Below are positions 42,932-51,016 of a stretch of 52,714 nucleotides of DNA, piece by piece. Positions within the stretch are counted from its first letter, which is position 1; each line of letters opens with the position of its first letter. Position numbers and translations under genes: made by a program. Below the pieces are notes generated by a model. That model saw nothing but the letters and a program-made list of their open reading frames with translations, did no database searches and was not told the origin of the DNA. This DNA is from Bryobacterales bacterium. GTDB lineage: Bacteria; Acidobacteriota; Terriglobia; Bryobacterales; Bryobacteraceae. The stretch spans positions 1 to 52,714 of the forward strand of contig PMSX01000258.1 in the NCBI GenBank assembly GCA_003167495.1. Direction: 5' to 3'.

Positions 42932-43258
42932 TGTCGAATATTAAGCCAGCGTTGATACCGTTCCTTGAATTTGGGAGCGATGCGCGCTCACCGTTGCCAT
43001 TGTGCGATTGCTGTTTAGTCCATCGGGGTCTTCTCTTCTGACCAATTCTCTTGGCCTAGCTTTTTGGCAAATCTCGCCGTCCTGCGCGCTTCACTCCCTT
43101 ACTTTCCGCGGGACCCCCACAAACAATTTCACAACTACTCGCAGAAATTGCTCGTTTGAAATTCTGTGTGTACCCACAGAAAGCAGTCGCTTGGCTTGGA
43201 AGTCGGCCAAACGCTTTTCACGTCCAAGCAGATTGGGCAGAAAAGAGACAAACCGAAA

Positions 43259-43675
43259 ATGTTCCTCAACGAGCAAGTAGCACTGGGCTTCACGGGCGGT
43301 CAAGCCCGCACCGCGTACACCAAGAACGGCACTCCCGTGACGAAGTTTTCTATGGCGACCAAGACGTCGTGGAAGGATAAAGACTCCGATGAGTGGGTCG
43401 AGAAATCTCAATGGCACAACGTAGTTGGGTACGGGCCAGTTTTTGCCGCGCTCGCAAATCGTCTTGTCAAGGGCGCTTACGTCCTGGTCCAGGGTGAGCA
43501 TCAGACCCGGCAATACGACAAGACCATCCAAGTCCCGAACGGAAACCTGATGATCGAACACGTCATCAAAGCCACTGCGGTGGAACTCAAGGCCAATACG
43601 ATCAAAATTCTTGATCGCACAGCACGCGAAGAAGACATCGCGACCGATGAGCCACGCGACGACGCGGCGAACTAA
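43259..43675 (+). CDS. ssb: Single-stranded DNA-binding protein
   Basis: 138 residues from the ATG at 43259. The OB fold is recognisable: NGTPVTKFSMATKTSWKD, WVEKSQWHNVVGYG, LANRLVKGAYVLVQGEHQTR, and a C-terminal acidic tail (DEPRDDAAN) lacking the usual terminal Phe. The tail shape and the N terminus (MFLNEQVALGFTGG) suit an element-encoded SSB rather than the housekeeping copy. A strong terminator follows, and the ArdC-like gene comes next, a combination common on plasmids and integrative conjugative elements. Confidence 0.85.
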   Translation: MFLNEQVALGFTGGQARTAYTKNGTPVTKFSMATKTSWKDKDSDEWVEKSQWHNVVGYGPVFAALANRLVKGAYVLVQGEHQTRQYDKTIQVPNGNLMIEHVIKATAVELKANTIKILDRTAREEDIATDEPRDDAAN

Positions 43676-43681
43676 TTACAT

Positions 43682-43714
43682 TGGGGAGGCCTTCCTCCCC
43701 ATTTATTTTGTTTT
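43682..43714 (+). terminator. Rho-independent terminator after ssb
   Basis: GGGGAGG-CCTT-CCTCCCC (43683-43700) forms a 7-bp GC-rich stem with a 4-nt loop. It is followed by ATTTATTTTGTTTT. It lies 7 nt after the ssb stop. Confidence 0.85.
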
Positions 43715-43817
43715 GAGGATGGCGCGCTCCCAAGCGCGCAAAAGTGGATGAGTTTCCGTGGAAGCCAGCCTTCCCGATAAAGCTGTGCCTGCTGTTGTCG
43801 TCCCATCGTAGCTGACG

Positions 43818-43857
43818 GTCAAGGCTTAAATGCACTTCGCTTCGCTGCGGCCTTGAC
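43818..43857. repeat. Inverted repeat in the ardC leader
   Basis: GTCAAGGC (43818-43825) and GCCTTGAC (43850-43857) are perfect inverted copies separated by 24 nt, about 57 nt before the ArdC-like start. It may be an operator or a leader hairpin controlling the gene. Confidence 0.35.
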
Positions 43858-43913
43858 TTACGCCAGCTCCCTGGTCCTGTGCAGCATGCACACGACTAAA
43901 GGAGATTTTCATC

Positions 43914-44774
43914 ATGACAAACGACAAAGTTGGCGCACTCGCCGAACAGATCGAGAACAGTGTAAATGAATTGGCCGCAGAAACAGATGCGGTCCGCAAG
44001 AGCGAAGTATTCCGTCGTTGGCTCGACGCCATGGCGCAATTTTCGACGTACAGTTTTGGAAACCAAATGGCCATTTCGGTGCAGTGTCCGACGGCATCTA
44101 AAGTCGCAGGTTTTCAGACGTGGAAGCGGTTGGGCCGGCATGTGAAGAAAGGCGCGAAGGGAATCGCGATTCTCGCACCGTGTCTGTACAGTAAGAAAGT
44201 TGAACCCGAAAATGCTGATAGCCCGACCGTGAAACGCCTATCTGGTTTCAAAATCGCATTCGTATTTGACATCGCCATGACGGACGGTGATGCGCTACCA
44301 ACTCTCAACGAAAATAGTGCGGGCGCCGGCGGCGAAGAATTGCTACCGCGCCTCGAAGCTGCTGTGCAGAAACTGAACGTTGTCCTTGATTACGAAGAGA
44401 TTCGCGAAAGCGGCGTTGAAGGCTACTCGACCGGCGGACGGATCGTGATTCGGCAGGGTCTCTCTGTCTTGGCAAAATGCGGGGTCGTAATTCATGAGGC
44501 CGCGCACGAGATTTTGCACCAGCATGACAACCGCGCCGAGGCGAATAAGAAGACCAAGAGCCAGCGCGAACTGGAAGCGGAGGCGACTGCCTACGTGGTG
44601 ATGCGGCATTTCGGAATCGAACATGCAGCTTCCAACTACTTGGCCACGTACAACGTTGATGGCGAGCAGCTGCGTAATTCACTCGAAACCATCAGCGGCG
44701 CGGCGAAGCGATTGATCGCCGCCATCGAAGGCGTTAATGCCGAGCCAGACGACTCTCTCGGAGCCGTGCCCTAG
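43914..44774 (+). CDS. ArdC-like antirestriction protein with metallopeptidase domain
   Basis: 286 residues. The N-terminal ArdC single-strand-DNA-binding domain (about 1-120) shows FSTYSFGNQMAISVQCP, FQTWKRLGRHVKKGAKGIAI and IAFVFDIAMT. The C-terminal zincin-like domain has VVIHEAAHEILHQ (HExxH at 194-198) and the third-ligand region RELEAEATAYVVMRHFG. ArdC-type proteins protect incoming single-stranded DNA from host restriction during conjugation. An AGGAGA site precedes the ATG. Together with ssb this points to a conjugative ancestry of this part of the island. Confidence 0.88.
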   Translation: MTNDKVGALAEQIENSVNELAAETDAVRKSEVFRRWLDAMAQFSTYSFGNQMAISVQCPTASKVAGFQTWKRLGRHVKKGAKGIAILAPCLYSKKVEPENADSPTVKRLSGFKIAFVFDIAMTDGDALPTLNENSAGAGGEELLPRLEAAVQKLNVVLDYEEIRESGVEGYSTGGRIVIRQGLSVLAKCGVVIHEAAHEILHQHDNRAEANKKTKSQRELEAEATAYVVMRHFGIEHAASNYLATYNVDGEQLRNSLETISGAAKRLIAAIEGVNAEPDDSLGAVP

Positions 44775-44801
44775 CCGGCACCTCATTTATGCCGCTGCGT
44801 T

Positions 44802-45144
44802 TCAGGGTCGCTTTTTCGGCGGTAGCGGCATTTCAATGAACTCGAAACCACCGGGCTTCGCTGCGTCCACTGCTGCCACAATCTTTGCGGCGTATTCGCT
44901 GACAATAGGCCAAATGTTCGAGCCGAGAACTACAAGCGCGAATCGTCCGCTTCGCCAAGTCTTGTTGGTATTTAATATTTTGATCTGCCGTAACCATCAC
45001 CGCGAAACCGGCGGATTCCGCTTCGGCGAGAAGCATTCCGTTTTGAACCCTGGTCCAACCCATTTGCGGCGATGTCGACACGCCGTGGTGCGAAAGAATG
45101 CGCGCTACGCCGGCTGGAACATTGTTGTCGAGAAAAACTCTCAT
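44802..45144 (-). pseudogene. DUF5615 PIN-like toxin, frameshifted
   Basis: The first 67 or so codons read as a DUF5615 toxin: MRVFLDNNVPAGVARILSHH, then SPQMGWTRVQNGMLLAEAE and FAVMVTADQNIKYQQ. After TIRA near 44940 the frame degenerates and stops at 44833. In the neighbouring frame the family-like sequence continues as ALVVLGSNIWPIVSEYAAKI, then AAVDAAKPGGFEFIEMPLPP, and stops at 44802-44804. One inserted base (or two lost) explains this. The full product would be about 113 residues, normal for the family. It overlaps the DUF433 gene by ATGA. Sequencing error is the alternative explanation. Confidence 0.75.
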
Positions 45145-45467
45145 CAGCGCACGGTGCGCGATAGGTTGCCGTGCTCCGCTGCGTAGTTAAGGACCGTTCG
45201 AATGTCCTCTACCGGCACGCCGGGGAACTGTTCGTGGATTTCTGCGATGTCCAATCCCGCTTCGAAGTTGCCAACGACGGTGTCCGGCGTGATCCGGAGA
45301 CCGTTGATGTTGGGCGCACCATGAAGCTTGAGCGGATCACGCTGGATGATCGAGCATCCGGTCCATGTCTGCGAGTGAGCCGCGCCTGCACTACCCGGCT
45401 TGGGCGCGTTTGGATGGGACCGAAGGGACGTCCGCTGCAATTCTCTTGGGGGGAATGAGCACATCAA
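45144..45467 (-). CDS. DUF433 antitoxin-like protein
   Basis: The last 75 codons encode a DUF433 domain: WTGCSIIQRDPLKLHGAPN, LRITPDTVVGNFEAGLDIAE, and HEQFPGVPVEDIRTVLNYAA. This small helix-turn-helix domain usually pairs with DUF5615 toxins, as here. Family members normally start just before the W-T/S-x-C motif, but no in-frame start codon is there; the nearest ATG is at 45467 and adds unrelated residues. Start-codon loss together with the frameshifted toxin suggests that the whole pair is decaying. Confidence 0.6.
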   Translation of the reverse strand: MMCSFPPRELQRTSLRSHPNAPKPGSAGAAHSQTWTGCSIIQRDPLKLHGAPNINGLRITPDTVVGNFEAGLDIAEIHEQFPGVPVEDIRTVLNYAAEHGNLSRTVR

Positions 45468-45537
45468 GAATCACGAGAGTGAATATGGACCGAATGGCCA
45501 TGCGACCCGCGGTTTTGAGGGAGGTAAGCTAACTGAA

Positions 45538-48500
45538 GTGTTTGATATGCCTGACGGAACTGAGGTTAGAAGAAATCAGATCCCGGCGCAAGGTCAGGGA
45601 GCTTCCGATGCGAAACTTGACCCTGCCCCACCAGCGGAGCTCGTCGACAGTATTCGCGCCGGCGACTGCGTTCTCTTTGCAGGCGCTGGGCTAGGAGCTC
45701 GGGCTGGTGTACCCACTTGGAACCAGTTCCTGGAACAACTCCGGCTTTTTGCGCTTGAGAATCAGATCATTAGCGATTCAGACAGCGACTCCTTCGTAGC
45801 GGCCCTAAAGAATGGCGACCGAGATTCTGTCGCCGATGGCTTGGTTCAGGCGTTTGGGGAGAAGAGGCAGATGCTGCAGGATTTCTTGCGTCGATCGTTT
45901 CCCGAACCAACTTCTCTTTCTACAGCACATCGACGACTCGCCCAAATTCCGTTCGCTACCGTTGTCACAACAAACTACGACACCCTGCTCGAAAAGGCTT
46001 TTCCCGATTTTGCTCAGTCGGGTTTGTTCACCCCGAAAGACGCTGAAGCGCTGCTCGATGCTCTGTCACAAAGGCGGCAGTTCATCCTAAAGCTTTACGG
46101 AATCATCGAACGCCCCGACACCCTGATTTTTGCGCCGATTGAGTATCGCGAGGTAATTGCCTCCAATCTGTCCTTCTCCAAATTCGTCGAGGGCTTTTTC
46201 TTCTCCCGCAGCTTTTTATTTATTGGCCTAAGCCTAGAGGGCATCCAGGACTTCCTCTCAGGGTTCGTATTTCGCGGAACCGCCCGCCGTCGACACTTCG
46301 CCCTGGTGGCTGTCAGTGGCAAGGCCTGGAAATCTAGAGCTAACCTCTTAAAGCGCCGCTACAATATCGAAGTCTTAAGCTACCCGGTCACAGAAACTTT
46401 TGTGGAAACCGATACGTTCATTGAGAACTTGCTGACTGCTACTGGGCCGCAACAAACGGAATCCAGTGCGCCCCGAACACAACCCGCTGCTCTCAAGCCT
46501 GGCATTCGAAAGCTAATACTGGAAGACATAGGTCCATTTGAGCGGCTTGAGGTCGATTTCTCGCCAGATAAGAATTGGAAGGTTCTCCTTGGCGATAACG
46601 GCGTGGGTAAATCTACTGCATTGAAAGCGATTGCTACGGCAATTATTGGCTCCGACGCGCGCTCTTATGCTGCTCGTCTCGTTCGCGCCGGAAAGACACG
46701 AGGTCGCATCACTTTACTCACAGAAGAGAACCCGCATGGCTATGTGACGGATATCTTAACGAAAGATATGGTGTCCGAGAGCGAAGTGGTAAGTATTCCG
46801 ACGAGATGTCTGGAGGCTGAGGGATGGCTGGCACTGGGGTTCTCGCCTCTCCGTGTTGTTACCTGGAATCCCTCGAGTGGTCCTCAGAGTATCTCGCAGA
46901 AAGGGCGTCCGACGTCCGACGACTTGATCCCACTCATCTCGGGGGAAACAGATCCCCGAATGGATCGTCTGAAGCAATGGATCGTCAACCTCGACGCGAC
47001 CGCAAAGCCGACCCAACTGAGAGCGCTTACCGGACACACGGATACCGTGAGTTCCATCGTGTTTAGTCCGGACGGACGAAGTTTAATTTCCGGGTCTATC
47101 GACAAAACCATTCGTATTTGGGATTCGTGGACCGGACAGGAACTGAGGAAGATCGACGGGCACACCGGAGGGGTTAATGCGGTTGCTGTCAGTGCTGATG
47201 GCAAAGTGATTGTATCTGGTTCCTTTGACACGACCGTAAAGCTGTGGGGTGCGGATACAGGTGTTCTCCTCAAAACCTTGGGAGACAGCCACAGTCAAAT
47301 TCTAGGAGTTGCAGTCAGCGGAGACGGGACCACCGTGGTCTCTGGCTCTGAAGGCGGAAGCGCGCGGGTTGGGTACAGTTATGTGGACGCTGGTTCCCTT
47401 CGCATGACGACAGGCAAGGCTGGTGCTGTTTGGTCAGTTGCTGTGAGCAAAGATGGTCAAACGGTGATCGCCGGCTTCGACCTTGGTAGTCTAACAGTCT
47501 CCGACACGGCAGTCGGTCCCGACGAGACCGTTGGCCGTGAACGACAAGTAATTGCTGTACCAGGCGGTGGAATATGGTCCGTCGGAATCAGTGACGACGC
47601 GCGCCTGATAATTGCTGCTTCAGAAAGCGGCTCAGTTACGCTCTGGGCGACCGACACGGGCCTCCCGATCCGAACTCTTCAGCCCGGCAGAAGCTGTGGG
47701 GCGCTTTGCGCCGCCCTTTCATCCGATGGTCGTACAGCAGCAGCGGGCTGGATGGACGGTGTGATTAAGGTTTGGGATGTAGAAACAGGGCGCGAGTTGC
47801 TGATGCTACAGGCACACACCGCTGCCGTTTGGTCGGTCGCCTTGGGTCCCGACGGCCGGACTCTTGCGTCCGCTTCAGCCGATAAAAGTATCAAACTTTG
47901 GAACGTCCCAGCGTCTACTACCAGTCGCCAATACGAAACCATTCGAAAGTTTTTTCAGCTTGTTGGCGAACTGATAGATCGTAAGGATATCCAGTTCTCC
48001 AGGGTTACCGAGAATTTTCGTGTAATGGTCAGGGTAGCGGAGGTCGGAGAAGAGATCCCGTTGGAAGTCCTGAGCCAGGGACTAACATCACTCATCGGCT
48101 GGGTAGGCGTACTCTGCCAGCGACTAAGCGAAACAGCACCGAATCCCGATGAAGACCCACTTCCAACAAACACATTTGCGCTCGTCCTGATCGACGAGCT
48201 CGATGCTCATATGCATCCCCGCTGGCAGCAAATGTTAGTTCAACGTCTCAAACGGGTCTTTCCTAATGTGCAGTTTGTTGCCTGCACCCACTCGCCTCTC
48301 ATAGTAGGCGGTCTCGACGCGGCTGAGGTGGAGCGCTTCGCAATTGAGGACGGTAAGGTGGTCAAAGTCGAGTTTGATCCGGACATGACTCTCGGCCGAA
48401 CAGATCAGATCCTGACGAGCGAACTTTTCAACTTATCATCTACGCTCGATGTCGCCACTCAGGAGTTGATGGCCGAATATGAGACTTTACTGGGAAAATC

Positions 48501-48723
48501 GACGCCTGAACCCTCCGAAATCGTGCGGCTCACCTATCTACAAGAACAGCTTGAAAATCGAATACCGCCGTCTCCGTCAGGACTTGTTGACCGTAGAGCG
48601 CGGGAACTCTTGAGCACCCTTCAATCAATCAATTTGTCTTTATTGGAGACCGATTCGCGGAAAAAGCTAGATGATAGGATTGTTCGATTGTCCAGAGCAC
48701 TAGCGAGGGAGGAGCGCCCGTGA
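45538..48723 (+). CDS. SIR2 - ATPase protein with a seven-bladed WD40 propeller inserted in the ATPase
   Basis: 1061 residues from the GTG at 45538 (GGAGGT 12 nt upstream); ATG 45547 is an alternative and the frame is open to 45400. Residues ~34-300 form a SIR2-like NAD domain: LFAGAGLGARAGVPTW, VVTTNYDTLLEKA, then KLYG where an active-site His (KxHG) is expected. Residues ~320-440 begin a RecF/OLD/AAA_15-type ATPase with Walker A LLGDNGVGKSTALKA (352-360). Residues ~494-791 are seven WD40 repeats (for example SGSIDKTIRIWD, SASADKSIKLWN). The ATPase then resumes with signature LSQG (845-848), Walker B LVLIDELDAHMHP (882-894) and H-loop THSP (917-920). The propeller occupies the place of the usual coiled-coil arm. 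It overlaps the HNH gene by 4 nt. Confidence 0.88.
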   Translation: MFDMPDGTEVRRNQIPAQGQGASDAKLDPAPPAELVDSIRAGDCVLFAGAGLGARAGVPTWNQFLEQLRLFALENQIISDSDSDSFVAALKNGDRDSVADGLVQAFGEKRQMLQDFLRRSFPEPTSLSTAHRRLAQIPFATVVTTNYDTLLEKAFPDFAQSGLFTPKDAEALLDALSQRRQFILKLYGIIERPDTLIFAPIEYREVIASNLSFSKFVEGFFFSRSFLFIGLSLEGIQDFLSGFVFRGTARRRHFALVAVSGKAWKSRANLLKRRYNIEVLSYPVTETFVETDTFIENLLTATGPQQTESSAPRTQPAALKPGIRKLILEDIGPFERLEVDFSPDKNWKVLLGDNGVGKSTALKAIATAIIGSDARSYAARLVRAGKTRGRITLLTEENPHGYVTDILTKDMVSESEVVSIPTRCLEAEGWLALGFSPLRVVTWNPSSGPQSISQKGRPTSDDLIPLISGETDPRMDRLKQWIVNLDATAKPTQLRALTGHTDTVSSIVFSPDGRSLISGSIDKTIRIWDSWTGQELRKIDGHTGGVNAVAVSADGKVIVSGSFDTTVKLWGADTGVLLKTLGDSHSQILGVAVSGDGTTVVSGSEGGSARVGYSYVDAGSLRMTTGKAGAVWSVAVSKDGQTVIAGFDLGSLTVSDTAVGPDETVGRERQVIAVPGGGIWSVGISDDARLIIAASESGSVTLWATDTGLPIRTLQPGRSCGALCAALSSDGRTAAAGWMDGVIKVWDVETGRELLMLQAHTAAVWSVALGPDGRTLASASADKSIKLWNVPASTTSRQYETIRKFFQLVGELIDRKDIQFSRVTENFRVMVRVAEVGEEIPLEVLSQGLTSLIGWVGVLCQRLSETAPNPDEDPLPTNTFALVLIDELDAHMHPRWQQMLVQRLKRVFPNVQFVACTHSPLIVGGLDAAEVERFAIEDGKVVKVEFDPDMTLGRTDQILTSELFNLSSTLDVATQELMAEYETLLGKSTPEPSEIVRLTYLQEQLENRIPPSPSGLVDRRARELLSTLQSINLSLLETDSRKKLDDRIVRLSRALAREERP

Positions 48724-49670
48724 TCAAGGTTGTTTTTGACCCTTTGTCTCTAGATGCGCAATCCAAACAGTGGTGGGAGGACTGGCATAAGAGGGCCGAG
48801 GCGGCCACGGACGAAGCGATATACGCTTTTGAGAGTTGGCTTGAGCAAAGGCCAACCGGCGCATTCAAATTCACATTTGACGACGCAATCTGGAAGGCAC
48901 TGAAAGATTGGATTCGGGACAAGCTATTTTTTGGCAAATGTGCGTATTGCGAAAGTCAGATCATTCGCAATCCCACGCACGCTGAGCATTACCGCCCAAA
49001 GGGCGCGGTGAAACGCAAGACTGCAAGTGGCGTTCTGAAAACTGCCGTCTGCGAGATGATGGATCCGGTTGCGGTGACGATTCCTCATCCAGGCTACTTC
49101 TGGCTTGCATATGACTGGCGAAACCTTGTACCTTCCTGTTACGACTGCAATACCGGGATGGGTAAAAAGGAACGTTTCGACATTAAAAGCGAATACAAAA
49201 TCCTGATCGGACTTGGGCCGGCCGAGATTGATGCTTTTCCGGACTACGCCAAGCCGCGGCAAAGTAAAAAATGGCCGGGTTACTACTATCTTTCGCCGGT
49301 CGGTCTTGATCAACTCGAACAACCCTTTTTGCTTAATCCTCTCAATCCAACTGAAGAACGGTATCCGCAAAAGCATATTCGTTTTGGTGTGGGCGGCTTG
49401 ATTATGGCAGTGGACAATAGCGAAATTGGCTCTATGACGATCGACACGCTGAAGCTCAACGACGAAAACCTTCGCATCGCTCGCCAGGCAGCGCAAGAAA
49501 CCTGCGCCGACAAGTACTATGATCGAATGCGCAACGTCGACCGCTCAGACGTCAAAGCTTTATTGAACGAATACAGGCAGGGCCGCTATCCCTACTCTGC
49601 TGCTGCTTTAGACTATTTGAAAATCCGGCGCCGCGAGGAAAATTCGATATTCAGCCTTGATGGCGAGTGA
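48720..49670 (+). CDS. HNH endonuclease, Septu PtuB-like
   Basis: 316 residues, GTG start overlapping the SIR2-ATPase stop by 4 nt. The HNH (beta-beta-alpha metal) nuclease has zinc pairs C74-x2-C77 (GKCAYCESQI) and C140-x2-C143 (PSCYDCNTGMGKKERF), with the catalytic-type EHYRPKG at 89-95 and Asn144. This two-Cys-pair form is typical of PtuB in Septu and of retron-linked Septu nucleases, which act under an OLD-like ATPase (PtuA). Here the partner is the SIR2-ATPase-WD40 protein. It would cut DNA or RNA on activation. Confidence 0.88.
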   Translation: MIKVVFDPLSLDAQSKQWWEDWHKRAEAATDEAIYAFESWLEQRPTGAFKFTFDDAIWKALKDWIRDKLFFGKCAYCESQIIRNPTHAEHYRPKGAVKRKTASGVLKTAVCEMMDPVAVTIPHPGYFWLAYDWRNLVPSCYDCNTGMGKKERFDIKSEYKILIGLGPAEIDAFPDYAKPRQSKKWPGYYYLSPVGLDQLEQPFLLNPLNPTEERYPQKHIRFGVGGLIMAVDNSEIGSMTIDTLKLNDENLRIARQAAQETCADKYYDRMRNVDRSDVKALLNEYRQGRYPYSAAALDYLKIRRREENSIFSLDGE

Positions 49671-49824
49671 CGTCGCAGCCCAGCCAATCTTTGGTCTGAG
49701 CCGCGAAGCTACAGCAACCGCTGCCTATGGTTAGTTCCTTTGTGAAGCATCGGCGTCGGAAACGGTCGGTAATCCAACACTTTCAGAATAAGATGAGATA
49801 TCTTCACAAGACGGGCGGGGAACG

Positions 49825-50940
49825 ATGGCGAAAAATATTGTGGTTTGTGCGGATGGAACTGGCAACAAATTCTCTGATAACAACACTAATGTTGTTCGCT
49901 TGTACAGCCTTCTCCAGTTGGATGATCCAAGCCGCCAAGTCGCCTACTACCACGGTGGCCTCGGCACAATGGGCGATCCCAGCGCTATTTCACAGATCTC
50001 TAAACGCTGGACAATGGTGAAAGGTTTGGCCTTCGGCTACGGCCTAACACGCGACATTGGAGACTGCTATTCCTTCCTAATGGATAGCTTCGAACAAGAC
50101 GACCGAATTTTTCTGTTTGGTTTTAGCAGAGGTAGTTACACGGTCCGAGCGTTGGCAGGACTGCTTCACATGTTCGGCTTAATACGCCCTGGGCATTATA
50201 ACCTTATTAGCTATGCAACTGAAATGCTGAAGGCTAAGCAGGATCCACGCTCCTTTCAGATCGCAGACGAGTTCAAGCGTACGTTCTCGCGAGCCTGCAA
50301 GCCCCATTTCATCGGCGTTTGGGATACGGTGAGCTCCGTCGGTTGGGCGTGGGACCCGCTGCATATCCCCTATACGGCAAAAAATCCCTCCTTGACGATC
50401 GGCCGCCACGCGATTGCGATCGATGAGCGTCGTTGCTTTTTCCGTCAGAATCTATGGAGCTCCCCTCTGCCTGGTCAGGATCTGAAACAGGTATGGTTCG
50501 CTGGTGTACATTCCGATGTGGGTGGCGGATACCCTGAATCCGAAAGCGGCCTGGCCAAAATCTCGCTGGAATGGATGCTTTGCGAAGCCTGCCGAGCCGA
50601 CCTGATCGTCGACAACGTTAAGGCGTCCACTGTTCTAGGCTATTCCGGTGGACCGTACTGTCGGCCAGATGCAACGGCTTGTGTGCACAAGTCACTGAAC
50701 GACGTCTGGATGTTGCTCGAACCGCTTCCACACCGGTACTTCGAGATGACGTGCAATCCTCCGAAATCGAAAGTCATGTTCCCGTTCGGCCGTCGGCGTT
50801 ACATTCCGCCGGGCGTAACTGTACATGCGTCGGTCAATGAGCGGATTAAACTCGACCACACTTATAATCCAACGAACCTACCTCGCGAAAGGTTGGAGGA
50901 GCCTTGGGTACGCTGGGACGGCCCGGTCCTCCGCACTTAG
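49825..50940 (+). CDS. DUF2235 alpha/beta hydrolase (T6SS effector-like phospholipase fold)
   Basis: 371 residues. The N terminus KNIVVCADGTGNKFSDNNTN is the DUF2235 signature. The nucleophile elbow is FGFSRGSYTVRALAG with Ser101. Downstream come FIGVWDTVSSVGWAW (acid residue) and WFAGVHSDVGGGYPES (probable His). Family members include type VI secretion lipase effectors, but no secretion adaptor is seen. An in-frame ATG at 49825 follows a GGGGAACG site. It lies 154 nt after the HNH gene on the same strand. It might add a membrane-damaging arm to the neighbouring system or be independent. Confidence 0.85.
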   Translation: MAKNIVVCADGTGNKFSDNNTNVVRLYSLLQLDDPSRQVAYYHGGLGTMGDPSAISQISKRWTMVKGLAFGYGLTRDIGDCYSFLMDSFEQDDRIFLFGFSRGSYTVRALAGLLHMFGLIRPGHYNLISYATEMLKAKQDPRSFQIADEFKRTFSRACKPHFIGVWDTVSSVGWAWDPLHIPYTAKNPSLTIGRHAIAIDERRCFFRQNLWSSPLPGQDLKQVWFAGVHSDVGGGYPESESGLAKISLEWMLCEACRADLIVDNVKASTVLGYSGGPYCRPDATACVHKSLNDVWMLLEPLPHRYFEMTCNPPKSKVMFPFGRRRYIPPGVTVHASVNERIKLDHTYNPTNLPRERLEEPWVRWDGPVLRT

Positions 50941-51016
50941 AGTCGTGTAAGGCTTCTCCGCAATCTACGACTACCAGTCCCATTCACTCACGAAGAATGC
51001 GTTTAGGAGTTAGCAA

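Noticed and set aside
45455..45532. 25-codon ORF with a G-rich ribosome site just before the SIR2 gene
   Set aside because: It could be a leader peptide, but it has no support beyond one start signal and is too short to judge.
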